A stretch of 64,000 nucleotides of DNA, taken from the NCBI RefSeq assembly GCF_900101595.1, contig NZ_FMYY01000015.1, positions 1-64,000 of the forward strand. Direction: 5' to 3'. Each line of letters opens with the position of its first letter. Position 1 is the stretch's first letter. Source of the stretch: Paenibacillus sp. cl123 (GTDB lineage Bacteria; Bacillota; Bacilli; Paenibacillales; NBRC-103111). Positions 36,266 to 45,020 of the stretch are shown piece by piece. A program made the position numbers and the translations under genes. The notes beneath the pieces were generated by a model, which worked only from the letters and a program-made list of their open reading frames with translations, was not told the origin of the DNA and searched no databases.

Positions 36266-38605
36266 TTGAAGTTTACGGACGGGTATTGGGGAATTCGCGA
36301 AGGAGTAGACGTGCAGTATCCGACAGCTGTGAGAGATGTGCAGACAGATGGGGAACGAGTAACCGTTTATGCCGCAACGCGGATGGTTGAGCGCAAAGGT
36401 CACACCCTGAACGGCGCTCTGCTGACGGCAGAGCTAAGCTCGCCGATGCCGGACGTGATCCGTGTCCGCTGGACGCATCATGCGGGGAAGCTTCGCAGGG
36501 GACCGGCATTTGCGATCAACGAAGAGGCTTCGGCTGTCACTGTAGACGCGTCCGGGGAAGAGCGGATCGTCATGCAAGCCGGAAGGCTGCAGGCAGTCAT
36601 CCGCCGCTCGCCCTCATGGGGACTGGAATTTTTCTATAACGGCAGACGGCTGACAGGGACGGCGAATAAAGGAGCCGCATACGTCCGAGCTGCGGACGGC
36701 AGCCCTTATTTTCGGGAAATGCTCGATCTAGGCATCGGCGAGCAAATCTACGGCTTGGGGGAGCGATTTACTCCCTTCGTCAAAAACGGCCAGACGGTCG
36801 ACATCTGGAACGAGGATGGAGGAACGAGCAGCGAGCAGGCTTATAAAAATGTGCCCTTCTATTTGTCCAGCGCCGGCTATGGCGTATTCGTGAACCATCC
36901 CGGGCGGGTATCCTATGAAATCGCCTCCGAGGTTGTTTCCAAGGTCGGGTTCAGCGTGCCGGGCGAGACACTGGAGTATATGATAGTCGGCGGAGAGACG
37001 CTGAAGGATGTATTGAACAACTATACGAAACTGACCGGCCGCCCTGCCCTGCCCCCCGCTTGGTCGTTCGGCTTGTGGCTGACGACCTCCTTCACGACCG
37101 ATTACGATGAGGCGACGGTGACCGGCTTCATCGAAGGGATGGCGGAGCGCCGCATCCCGCTGCATGTATTCCACTTCGACTGCTTCTGGATGAAGGAATA
37201 CCAGTGGTGCGACTTCGAATGGGATGCCGACATGTTTCCGGACCCGGAGGGGATGCTGCGCCGGCTAAAGGAACGGGGCTTGCGGATATGCGTCTGGATT
37301 AACTCGTATATCGCCCAGAAGTCGCCGTTGTTCGAAGAGGGAGCGAGAAATGGATATTTGGTCCGAACGAAGGAGGGCGACGTCTGGCAATGGGACCGCT
37401 GGCAGGCGGGAATGGGCCTGGTCGACTTTACGAACCCGGAAGCGGTCAAGTGGTACCAGAGCAAGCTGAAGCGTCTGCTGGAGATGGGCGTCGACTGCTT
37501 CAAGACGGACTTCGGCGAACGGATTCCGACCGATGTGGTCTACTATGACGGCTCCGACCCCATAAACATGCACAATTACTATACTCATCTCTATAACAAG
37601 GCTGTATTCGAGGTGCTGGAGGAGCATCGCGGCAAGCATGAGGCGATGCTGTTCGCCCGGTCCGCTACGGCGGGAGGCCAGCAGTATCCCGTGCACTGGG
37701 GCGGCGACTGCTCGGCCACTTATGATTCGATGGCCGAGACGCTGCGCGGAGGACTGTCGCTGGGGCTGTCGGGCTTCGGCTTCTGGAGCCACGACATCAG
37801 CGGGTTCGAGCGGACGGCGCCGCCGGATATTTACAAGCGCTGGGTCGCATTCGGCATGCTGTCCTCGCACAGCCGGCTGCACGGCAACGAATCGTACCGG
37901 GTGCCATGGCTGTTTGATGAGGAAGCGGTGGATGTCCTGCGCCTTTTCACGGAGCTGAAATGCCGGCTAATGCCGTATTTGTTCGGTTATGCCGTGGAAG
38001 CGACGCAGAAGGGACTGCCGGTGATGCGCGCGATGGTGCTGGAGTTTCCCCAGGATATGACCTGCCATTATCTGGACCGTCAGTATATGCTCGGAGAGAG
38101 GCTGCTCGTCGCGCCGATCTTCAATACGGAGGGCAGTGTTGCCTATTATGTGCCTGAGGGCCGGTGGACGAATCTGCTGACCGGTGAAACGGTGACGGGC
38201 GGCCGATGGCACCGCGAGCGACATGGCTATATGACGCTGCCGCTGCTTGTCCGGCCGAACTCGCTGATCGCGCTGGGCGCGAACCGGGAACGCCCCGACT
38301 ACGACTACGTCAGCGGAACGGAGCTGCATCTGTTCGAGCTGGAGAGCGGGGCGACGGCTGCCGCTGCGCTGCACGACCTGTCGGGGGAACGTCAGCTGGA
38401 CGTGGAGATTTCGCGCGCGGGAGACATGCTGGATATCGTCGCGACGGGAGGCGCCGGCAAGCCGTGGCAGATCGTGCTGCGCGGCCTGAAGAGCGTTGAT
38501 TCCGTTGAAGGCGGAGAAGCCGAAGGTGTACCTGAAGGCATCCGGATCACACCGAATGCGCCCGCTATAAGGGTGAAGATCGGGCAAGAATCAAGCGCCG
38601 AATGA
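36266..38605 (+). CDS. GH31 alpha-xylosidase-like glycoside hydrolase (YicI family)
   Basis: Protein of 779 residues, close to E. coli YicI in length. An N-terminal beta domain has GEQIYGLGERFTPFVKNG. The TIM barrel has nucleophile Asp415 in KTDFGE and acid/base Asp481 in HWGGD, both within a residue or so of the YicI positions. LTTSFTTDYDEATV and FHFDCFWMKEYQWCDFEW are the isoprimeverose-type subsite motifs. No signal peptide, so it hydrolyses imported xylosylated oligosaccharides. It starts with TTG eight bases after AAGGAGGG. Probably activated by the divergent AraC protein. Confidence 0.9.
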   Translation: MKFTDGYWGIREGVDVQYPTAVRDVQTDGERVTVYAATRMVERKGHTLNGALLTAELSSPMPDVIRVRWTHHAGKLRRGPAFAINEEASAVTVDASGEERIVMQAGRLQAVIRRSPSWGLEFFYNGRRLTGTANKGAAYVRAADGSPYFREMLDLGIGEQIYGLGERFTPFVKNGQTVDIWNEDGGTSSEQAYKNVPFYLSSAGYGVFVNHPGRVSYEIASEVVSKVGFSVPGETLEYMIVGGETLKDVLNNYTKLTGRPALPPAWSFGLWLTTSFTTDYDEATVTGFIEGMAERRIPLHVFHFDCFWMKEYQWCDFEWDADMFPDPEGMLRRLKERGLRICVWINSYIAQKSPLFEEGARNGYLVRTKEGDVWQWDRWQAGMGLVDFTNPEAVKWYQSKLKRLLEMGVDCFKTDFGERIPTDVVYYDGSDPINMHNYYTHLYNKAVFEVLEEHRGKHEAMLFARSATAGGQQYPVHWGGDCSATYDSMAETLRGGLSLGLSGFGFWSHDISGFERTAPPDIYKRWVAFGMLSSHSRLHGNESYRVPWLFDEEAVDVLRLFTELKCRLMPYLFGYAVEATQKGLPVMRAMVLEFPQDMTCHYLDRQYMLGERLLVAPIFNTEGSVAYYVPEGRWTNLLTGETVTGGRWHRERHGYMTLPLLVRPNSLIALGANRERPDYDYVSGTELHLFELESGATAAAALHDLSGERQLDVEISRAGDMLDIVATGGAGKPWQIVLRGLKSVDSVEGGEAEGVPEGIRITPNAPAIRVKIGQESSAE

Positions 38606-38713
38606 AGGGACAGGAAGTCAGCCGCCGGTTTTGCTTTTTGCAAGGAAAGGGATAAAATGGATGAAGGGCTTCGTTTTAATCCTAATCCTAAATTAAGCGG
38701 AGGTTATGGTCAT

Positions 38714-39787
38714 ATGCCAATGGAACGGAGCAAGGAGCTTCCTGTCTACGTGGGCACCTATCAGGAGAAGGGGGCGAATTCCATATTCAGGTTGCAGCTG
38801 AATACGGAGACGGGCGCGCTGGAGCGGATATCCGCGAATGCGCAGACTGACAATCCGTCCTTTCTGATCCGCAATGAGGCGGGGGATCGCCTTTACGGGG
38901 TAGTCGAGCATGTGGACGAGTCCGGGGTGCTGGGAGGTTCGGTGACGGCATTTGCCGTGGATCGGGACTCGGGCGAGCTGAGCCTGCTGGGCACACGGAC
39001 TGCTCATGGAGGCGCTACTTGCCATCTGGCGCTAGCCGGCGGCGGAAGGGCATTGATCGCGGCCAATTATATGAACGGCAGCGTAGCCGTTTTCCCGGTG
39101 CTGGAGGACGGCAGCCTGGGGGAGGCCAGCGATGTTCAGCAGCATGAAGGCAGCAGCATGACGGACAGGCAGCAAGGACCGCACGCGCATTGCGTCGCCT
39201 TGAAGGGAGATTTTGTATATGTGACCGATCTCGGAACGGATGAGATCGTGCGCTACCGCTTCGACGCTTCCGGCCCGCGGCTGAAGAGGCTGGGGGCTGT
39301 GAAGGTGGCAGCCGGTCAAGGTCCGAGACACTTGACGTTTCACGAGACGGAGCCGTTCGCTTACTTGATCAATGAGCTGGGCAATACGATCATCGCCTAC
39401 CGCTATGAGGCCGAGGCCGGAGAGCTGACGGCCATCGAGACCGTTCCGACGCTGCCGAAAGATTACGCGGGCACGAGCTACTGCGCGGATATCCATATTC
39501 ATCCGTCGGGGAAGGTGCTGTACGGCTCCAATCGCGGGCATAACAGCATCGTCGTATTCGCAATCGACCGGGCTACCGGCAGGCTGACGCTGCTGCAGCA
39601 CGAGCCGACGCAAGGAGACTTTCCCCGCAACTTCGGTCTGACGCCGGACGGAGCATATTTGGTGGCGGCCAATCAAAACTCGGATTCTCTTGTTACCTAT
39701 AAGGTCGATCCCGAACAAGGAACGCTTACCCCGACAGGCTTTTCCCTGACGATTCCGCGTCCGGCATGCGTGTTATTTTCCAAATAA
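38714..39787 (+). CDS. lactonase family protein (6-phosphogluconolactonase-like beta propeller)
   Basis: Seven-bladed propeller of about 357 residues. It has the family motifs VYVGTY near the start, LIAANYMNGSV, GPHAHCVAL, YVTDLGTDEIVRY, and GPRHLTFH, followed by SNRGHNSIVVF and FPRNFGLTPDG. Relatives hydrolyse 6-phosphogluconolactone or other sugar lactones. ATG 38714 follows GCGGAGG by 10 bases; an upstream ATG at 38657 would add 19 residues with no family likeness. It may share a transcript with the GH31 gene (108-base gap). Confidence 0.87.
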   Translation: MPMERSKELPVYVGTYQEKGANSIFRLQLNTETGALERISANAQTDNPSFLIRNEAGDRLYGVVEHVDESGVLGGSVTAFAVDRDSGELSLLGTRTAHGGATCHLALAGGGRALIAANYMNGSVAVFPVLEDGSLGEASDVQQHEGSSMTDRQQGPHAHCVALKGDFVYVTDLGTDEIVRYRFDASGPRLKRLGAVKVAAGQGPRHLTFHETEPFAYLINELGNTIIAYRYEAEAGELTAIETVPTLPKDYAGTSYCADIHIHPSGKVLYGSNRGHNSIVVFAIDRATGRLTLLQHEPTQGDFPRNFGLTPDGAYLVAANQNSDSLVTYKVDPEQGTLTPTGFSLTIPRPACVLFSK

Positions 39788-39881
39788 CGCGTGCAGCCAT
39801 GCAAGGCTAAAGGAGTCTAAAATCTCTTTTTTCGGTCAACAATGAGGAGGTAATCATATCGAATTCCGGGAGAGTGAGAGT

Positions 39882-40160
39882 ATGCTGCCTTTTCATCTGC
39901 GCATGGCCGAAATTTGGACGCATCACCAAAACAGGGAGCTGACGGTAGAGGAGCAAAATGAACTGTCCATTTGCCTGCAGGCGAATGCGAATTATGCAAG
40001 AAAGCTGGCTGAGCTGCACAATTATATCGACGCCGCTTCTATAACCGGAGACAAGGAGTGGCTCCAGGTGCTGACCCGTAAGCTTGTGCTGATCGAGCAG
40101 GAGTTCCGGCTTCAGCTGGCTCAGATGAAGAAAAGCAAGTTTGAGAAAGGCCAGATGTAG
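39882..40160 (+). CDS. small conserved hypothetical protein (DUF7667-like)
   Basis: Acidic/helical protein of 92 residues starting LPFHLRMAEIWTHH, with EEQNELSICLQANANYARKLAEL and a Lys-rich end. The pattern is reminiscent of the short DUF7667 proteins common in Paenibacillus; this is recalled by eye, not searched. GGGAGAGTG precedes the ATG. The sequence is helix-forming with no membrane segment. Function unknown. A GC hairpin with TTTTT at 40310-40338 follows. Confidence 0.65.
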   Translation: MLPFHLRMAEIWTHHQNRELTVEEQNELSICLQANANYARKLAELHNYIDAASITGDKEWLQVLTRKLVLIEQEFRLQLAQMKKSKFEKGQM

Positions 40161-40309
40161 GCGGTAGGCGTCGGTGGATGCCTGGCTGACGAACGGCTGG
40201 CGGCAAGGAGCAGGGAACAAATAAGGCTCGAGTGTTGCCGGGCAAGGAGCAAGTAACGGACAAGCAGCAAGGTGCGAGTCGTGAGCAAGGAATAAGCGGG
40301 AAAAAGGCT

Positions 40310-40338
40310 GAGGCCGCGCGGAGGCGTGGCCTTTTTGG
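40310..40338 (+). terminator. terminator after the small conserved gene
   Basis: AGGCC-GCG and GCG-TGGCCT pair, followed by TTTTT. The 150 bases before it are low-complexity, with several imperfect copies of AGCAAGGAGCA. Confidence 0.65.
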
Positions 40339-40430
40339 CGTAGCAGCAGATTAAAGTTATTTATTGAGCTTTTAAATTCGGATTGCATCTAAAACCTTTC
40401 AACAAGGAGATGATACGGGAAGCAGGGGAG

Positions 40431-40680
40431 CGGAGCTGTAACGGAAGTCCGGGACCGTAAGCGCACGAAATCGGTTGCATGTAAGTTGTAACGGAACCTG
40501 GAGTCCCTTGGAAAGCCAAGCGGTCCATTTTTCGCTCACTTTGCCTGTCTAAGACTCGCAGAGTTCCGTAAGAATGGCAAGGTTGTGAGAAAAGCGGTGC
40601 TAAAGGCTGCTGATTTCCGTTTAGCGTTCTGCGAACGCCCTCCACCTTCCGTCAGTGGGTAAGGATGCCGTTAGCTTAAT
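40431..40680. repeat. intergenic repeat element with direct and inverted ACGGAA cores
   Basis: TGTAACGGAA occurs at 40437 and 40487 in plus orientation. TTCCGTA (40564) and TTCCGTT (40615) are inverted copies. Each core is followed by a GTCC/CCTGGAGTCC-like tail or its complement. It has the look of a dispersed, structure-forming intergenic repeat. It lies within a 740-base gene-free stretch (40161-40901); a frame on the minus strand here is considered spurious. Confidence 0.45.
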
Positions 40681-40711
40681 GACGGCCGGAAATGGCCTGG
40701 CTATTAGGCAG

Positions 40712-40736
40712 AGCCCGAAAAGGGCTCATTTTGCAC
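40712..40736 (+). terminator. small hairpin with T run in the gene-free stretch
   Basis: GAGCCC-GAAAA-GGGCTC followed by ATTTTG. It may end transcription from the repeat region before the deacetylase gene; weak evidence. Confidence 0.4.
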
Positions 40737-40901
40737 GCACACGGAAGGAGGCTGCAGCTCAGAAAAGAGAAAGCCGCCAGATGAAATAAGCTTGTTTTCA
40801 CCCTATTCTCGCCCACTTTTCATATCCGGGTCTAAAAGACCGCGCCGCTCCATATAATCTAGCAAATGGAATCATTCATAGACTAGACGGAGGGATTTAT
40901 T

Positions 40902-42674
40902 ATGAAGCTGGGATGGCTGGCTCGGGATGGATGGACAAAACAAGGGTGGATGACGGCATTGCTCGCCCTCATAATCTGGCTGGGTGCGGCCGCGCAAGGG
41001 CTGGCTGCCGCCGACCTGTCTGCGCTTAGGCAGCCGGCGGCGGAAGGGTCAGAGGCCGGAGAGGTCTTCAGCCTGTTGTCCCAGGGAAATCGGCTGACCC
41101 CGGAGAAGCCGTACATGGCCCCGGAACAGCCGACCGTCTATTTGACCTTCGACGATGGGCCCAGCGGGTTGACCCCTCAAGTATTGAATTTGCTGCGTGA
41201 GGAAGGGATTCAGGCGACGTTTTTTGTTCTCGGTGAACATGTGGAGGCACGAGCGGACGTAGTCAAGCGCATCGTAGACGAAGGCCACGCTATCGGCAAC
41301 CATTCGTATAATCATGTATATAAAGAAATTTACTCCGATTTCAACGGGTATTGGGAGCAGCTCCAGAAGACGGAGGCCGCCATTATGAAGCTGACGGGGG
41401 TTCGTACTCCTTTGGTACGCGCTCCGGGCGGGACGGCGGGGAATTACGATGAATTCTATCACTATTATATGCAGCAAGGCGGATATACGGTATTTGACTG
41501 GTCGATAGACAGCGGGGATGCGCGGAGGGCTGGGGTCAAGGCCGAAGAAATTGTCCGCATGGTGGAGAAAGGGCCGTTCCGGCACGAAGTGAACGTATTG
41601 CTGCATGATGGGGCCGGGCATGAGGAAACTTTGAAAGCGCTGCCGCAAATTATTCGCAGCTTTCAGGAACGCGGCTATCGGTTCGCCCCTTTATCAGCTG
41701 AAGTTAAGCCAGCGCAATTCGGGGTCACGGCCTGCAAATGGGCCCGTACAGCATCGCTGTTTTCCTTCCAAGAGCAGTTGGCGGCCGTAAGGCAGCATAC
41801 GGCCGTATGGGCGGGAAGCGCCGGAACAGGTCCGTTCGTGTCGGAGGTTGCCGCGGCTGGGGAGCAGGCTCTTGCAGCAGAAGGAATGATGGAGGAGAGT
41901 CGCTGGGCGTATGGGGATGGAGAGGCGGCAGGAGCGGGAACGGGAGGAGAAGGAGAGGCGGGGGCGGGGACAGGAACAGTAACAGGGATAGGGACAGAAG
42001 CAGGCGCGGAGAATGAGGCAAGTGCTCAGGGGGGACCGGGTACAGGAGCCGGGACAGGTATAGAAAGATCCGGCATAAAGAAATCAGTTGCGGGCCTGCT
42101 GTTTTATGTGAATACGCGCTGGAGGACAGGCGTGCAGGTTATGGAACGAGCAGTCCAGGAGCCGAGCTCCTTAGTGCGGGCTGCCGGAACGGAGACGAAG
42201 CTGCAGCTCCAGGCCGACAAACCGGCTGCGGAGTTCGGGCTGTCATCCATTCGGCTGAAGGATGGCCGGTTCATCGTGCCGCTTCGAGAGTTGGCAGAGG
42301 CGATGAAAGCGGATGTGGCGTGGAACCCGGATGAGCGGACAGCGGTTGTCAAACTGGGGACCAGGGAGCTGGCCTATGATCTGGCCCGGTTGGAGCTGCG
42401 ATCCGGTTGGGTTGGGGGAGCGGATTTGCAGTCGCAGGCCGCTCACTCACGGAAGGTTTCGCTGCCGGAGATGGAGCTGCGGGATGGGAAGCTGTATGTG
42501 CCGCTGCGCGCGGCGGTTGAGGGGCTGGGAGGACGGATTGCTGACTACGAAGCGGCTGGCGGCCATGGGCCGGCACGGGTACAGGCTGCTTTGCCTCCGG
42601 GACTGATGCCGGATATAAGAGATTTATTTCAGCAGGGCGGGGCAGGAGCTGAACATGACCGAAGCAAAGTCTAA
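40902..42674 (+). CDS. secreted/anchored polysaccharide deacetylase with C-terminal stalk domain
   Basis: Protein of 590 residues. Signal peptide or anchor is at about 17-36. NodB-type deacetylase domain (about 75-270): motif 1 TFDDGP (82-87) with the catalytic and metal Asp, motif 2 HSYNH (His134, His138), motif 3 RAPGGT, motif 4 DWSIDSGD, motif 5 LLHD. These match peptidoglycan N-acetylglucosamine deacetylases. A Gly/Ala/Thr/Glu-rich linker (about 345-395) leads to two repeats resembling the copper-amine-oxidase N-terminal (stalk) domain, FIVPLRELAEAM and LYVPLRAAVEGLGG. ATG follows GGAGGG. The stalk probably binds the cell surface. Confidence 0.87.
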   Translation: MKLGWLARDGWTKQGWMTALLALIIWLGAAAQGLAAADLSALRQPAAEGSEAGEVFSLLSQGNRLTPEKPYMAPEQPTVYLTFDDGPSGLTPQVLNLLREEGIQATFFVLGEHVEARADVVKRIVDEGHAIGNHSYNHVYKEIYSDFNGYWEQLQKTEAAIMKLTGVRTPLVRAPGGTAGNYDEFYHYYMQQGGYTVFDWSIDSGDARRAGVKAEEIVRMVEKGPFRHEVNVLLHDGAGHEETLKALPQIIRSFQERGYRFAPLSAEVKPAQFGVTACKWARTASLFSFQEQLAAVRQHTAVWAGSAGTGPFVSEVAAAGEQALAAEGMMEESRWAYGDGEAAGAGTGGEGEAGAGTGTVTGIGTEAGAENEASAQGGPGTGAGTGIERSGIKKSVAGLLFYVNTRWRTGVQVMERAVQEPSSLVRAAGTETKLQLQADKPAAEFGLSSIRLKDGRFIVPLRELAEAMKADVAWNPDERTAVVKLGTRELAYDLARLELRSGWVGGADLQSQAAHSRKVSLPEMELRDGKLYVPLRAAVEGLGGRIADYEAAGGHGPARVQAALPPGLMPDIRDLFQQGGAGAEHDRSKV

Positions 42675-42756
42675 AATCTCGCAAAGCGGGCGATACTAGC
42701 CATCATAGAATACAAGTCTATGAAGGCTGCTCGCCTTCTATCAGGAGGTTATTCGT

Positions 42757-43731
42757 ATGGCTTCGTCCTCATCCCTAACCGATCCCCCTCAAGTCATTCT
42801 GGAAAAAATTGTATATCAAGCGGAGAAAGCAATCGTCGGCAAACGGGACGTCATCGAGAAGCTGCTCGTGGCACTGCTCGCAGGCGGTCATGTGCTGCTG
42901 GAGGATGTGCCCGGCGTCGGCAAAACGATGCTGGTCCGCGCTATCGCCCGCACGCTGGAATGCGATTTTAAACGAATTCAATGTACGCCGGATTTGCTTC
43001 CGTCCGACCTGACCGGCATCTCGATCTATAATCAACGGACGGGCGAGTTCGAGTTTCGCCCGGGTCCTTTGCTGGCGCCGATTGTACTCGCCGACGAGCT
43101 GAACCGGACATCTCCGCGCACGCAGGCCGCCTTGCTCGAGGCGATGGAGGAGAAGCGGGTAACGGTAGACGGCCATACGTATCCGCTGCCTGAGCCTTTC
43201 TTCCTGCTGGCTACGCAAAATCCGATTGATTTCGAAGGGACGTATCCGCTGCCTGAGGCCCAGTTGGACCGGTTTCTGCTGAAGCTTCGCATCGGCTACC
43301 CCGAGCCGCAGGACGAGGTGGAGATGCTGAGCCGGATGGAGGAGTCCTCCCCTCTGACCCAGATCCGTGCGGTGCTGCTGAGGGAGGAATTTACCCGCCT
43401 CCAGCAGGAAGCGCGAACGGTGCATGTCGACGATACGATCCGGCAGTATGTCGTGCAGCTCGTCACCGCAACCCGGCAGCATCCGGAGCTGTCGCTTGGA
43501 GCCAGTCCGCGCGCCTCACTTGCGCTGATGCGGGCCGCTCAGGCCGAGGCTTACCGATGCGGGCGGAGATATGTGATTCCCGACGATATCAAAGGGCTTT
43601 GCCTGCCGGTGCTGGCTCATCGGCTGATCCCGAGCTCTTCCGCATGTCTGAATGGAAGAGAGGCCGAAGCGGTGCTCGCTTCCATCCTGGCGGCGACCCC
43701 GGTTCCCGTACGCCGCCATGCGGCAGTTTAA
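42757..43731 (+). CDS. MoxR-family AAA+ ATPase
   Basis: Protein of 324 residues. Walker A is VPGVGKT (51-57), Walker B IVLADELNRTSP, then the sensor ATQNPIDFEGTYPLPEAQLDRF and a C-terminal lid. MoxR ATPases act as chaperones for the DUF58/von Willebrand-type proteins encoded beside them. ATG follows CAGGAGG by eight bases. It is the first gene of a three-gene operon with DUF58 and transglutaminase genes, a widely conserved arrangement of unclear function. Confidence 0.93.
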   Translation: MASSSSLTDPPQVILEKIVYQAEKAIVGKRDVIEKLLVALLAGGHVLLEDVPGVGKTMLVRAIARTLECDFKRIQCTPDLLPSDLTGISIYNQRTGEFEFRPGPLLAPIVLADELNRTSPRTQAALLEAMEEKRVTVDGHTYPLPEPFFLLATQNPIDFEGTYPLPEAQLDRFLLKLRIGYPEPQDEVEMLSRMEESSPLTQIRAVLLREEFTRLQQEARTVHVDDTIRQYVVQLVTATRQHPELSLGASPRASLALMRAAQAEAYRCGRRYVIPDDIKGLCLPVLAHRLIPSSSACLNGREAEAVLASILAATPVPVRRHAAV

Positions 43732-43745
43732 AGAGGAGGGCCGCT

Positions 43746-45020
43746 ATGTGGAGCTTGCTCGGACAAACGGGACTGCTGGCGCTCACCGCCTGGTGGGCCT
43801 TCACCTGGGGAGGCAGGACATCTTGGTTGATACTGGGCGTCATGCTGCTGATAATCGGCTACGAATGGTGGCTTTACGTCACGCTGCGCCCTGCTCTGCG
43901 AGCGGAACGGCAATGGCTGCCGTCCGGCCATTCCGATCAGGCAGGAGGCGCTGAGAACGGCTTGCTGACAGCGGGTCAGCCGTTCGCCTGCGCCTTCCGG
44001 CTGAAGCTCGGGCCGTTCCTGGCGCCAGGCGCCTGGGTGAGGCTGGAGGAAACATGGGTCCATGAGGGGACCGGGCAGCCCCTGTCCCTGTGCGCGTATG
44101 CGCCGGCAGGGCTGCGCACGGAAACAAGGCTGACGGTAACGGTGGATGGCTTGCCCCGGGGCAAATATATCCCCGAGCAGCGCCTTGTCACCGTCAGCGA
44201 CGCATTCGGGCTGCTGCGCGTGCGGCGCCGCCAGCGGGCAGAGGGGCAGCTGCTGGTGCTGCCCCGCCTCGCTCCGGCTGCGGCATGGGCCGCAGCCGGG
44301 GAAGAGCCGGCCGGCCGCGCGCGGCGGCAGGCCCTGGAGCCCAGCGTGCCGCAGGTCGTCGGCACGCGGCCTTACGCGCCAGGGGACCCGCTCAGCCGGG
44401 TCCACTGGCGCAGCAGCGCTCGCACGGGCGAGCTGCGCGCGAAGGAGACGGAGCCGCCTGCCGGTACGCGGCGGCTCATCGTGCTTGACGCGGCCGGAGC
44501 CGGCAGCAGCGCGGGGGCCGCCCTGTGGGCGGACCCTGCGCTGACAGCGGCGGTGGAGGCCGCGGCTGGCGCAGCCGCAGGCGCCCTCGCCAGAGGCATG
44601 GCCGTGCGCCTGGCCGTAAGCGACGGCCGCGGCAGCGCCGCGCTGGTCCAAGGCCAAGGCAGGCAGCGGGAGCTGCTGGCGCTGCTGGCGGCCGTGCCGC
44701 AGGGCAGTCCGCGGCCGGGGGCTTGGGCCGAGACGGCGCTTCGCGAAGCGGCCAGGTCCGGCGCCGGGAGCGTACTGCTCGTCACAGCCCGGATCGATCC
44801 GCGGCTGACGGCTGCAGTCAAACGCATGCCCAAGGGAGCCGTTCAGCTGCTGTTTGTCCAAGGGCCGTGGTCGGCGGGCAACGAAGCGGCTGTCGGCAGA
44901 TGGCTGAGAGAGCTGCTGGCTCTCGGCTGCCGCACCTCCACGATAACGGCCGATAAGCCTGAAGCGGCCGGAGCCGGTCGCATGCAAGGGGGTGAAGGCG
45001 TTGCCGGGACAGGAAAATAA
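43746..45020 (+). CDS. DUF58 domain-containing protein
   Basis: Protein of 424 residues. Two membrane helices at the N terminus (about 5-45). A beta-rich domain and the DUF58 core motif [20 protein letters not shown] follow, then a vWA-like region rich in Ala/Gly. ATG 43746 is 9 bases after GAGGAGGG; the frame open to 43557 shadows moxR. It overlaps the next gene by about 20-29 bases. Very G+C-rich, Ala-biased coding here compared with its neighbours. Confidence 0.9.
   Translation: MWSLLGQTGLLALTAWWAFTWGGRTSWLILGVMLLIIGYEWWLYVTLRPALRAERQWLPSGHSDQAGGAENGLLTAGQPFACAFRLKLGPFLAPGAWVRLEETWVHEGTGQPLSLCAYAPAGLRTETRLTVTVDGLPRGKYIPEQRLVTVSDAFGLLRVRRRQRAEGQLLVLPRLAPAAAWAAAGEEPAGRARRQALEPSVPQVVGTRPYAPGDPLSRVHWRSSARTGELRAKETEPPAGTRRLIVLDAAGAGSSAGAALWADPALTAAVEAAAGAAAGALARGMAVRLAVSDGRGSAALVQGQGRQRELLALLAAVPQGSPRPGAWAETALREAARSGAGSVLLVTARIDPRLTAAVKRMPKGAVQLLFVQGPWSAGNEAAVGRWLRELLALGCRTSTITADKPEAAGAGRMQGGEGVAGTGK

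Noticed and set aside
40361..40645. Minus-strand frame of 94 codons in the intergenic repeat
   Set aside because: Composed of the inverted ACGGAA repeat segments; no ribosome binding site.
41900..42070. Possible tandem-repeat or CRISPR-like array in the deacetylase gene
   Set aside because: It is an in-frame low-complexity Gly/Ala/Thr linker with irregular units and no spacers. No CRISPR array was seen anywhere in the window.
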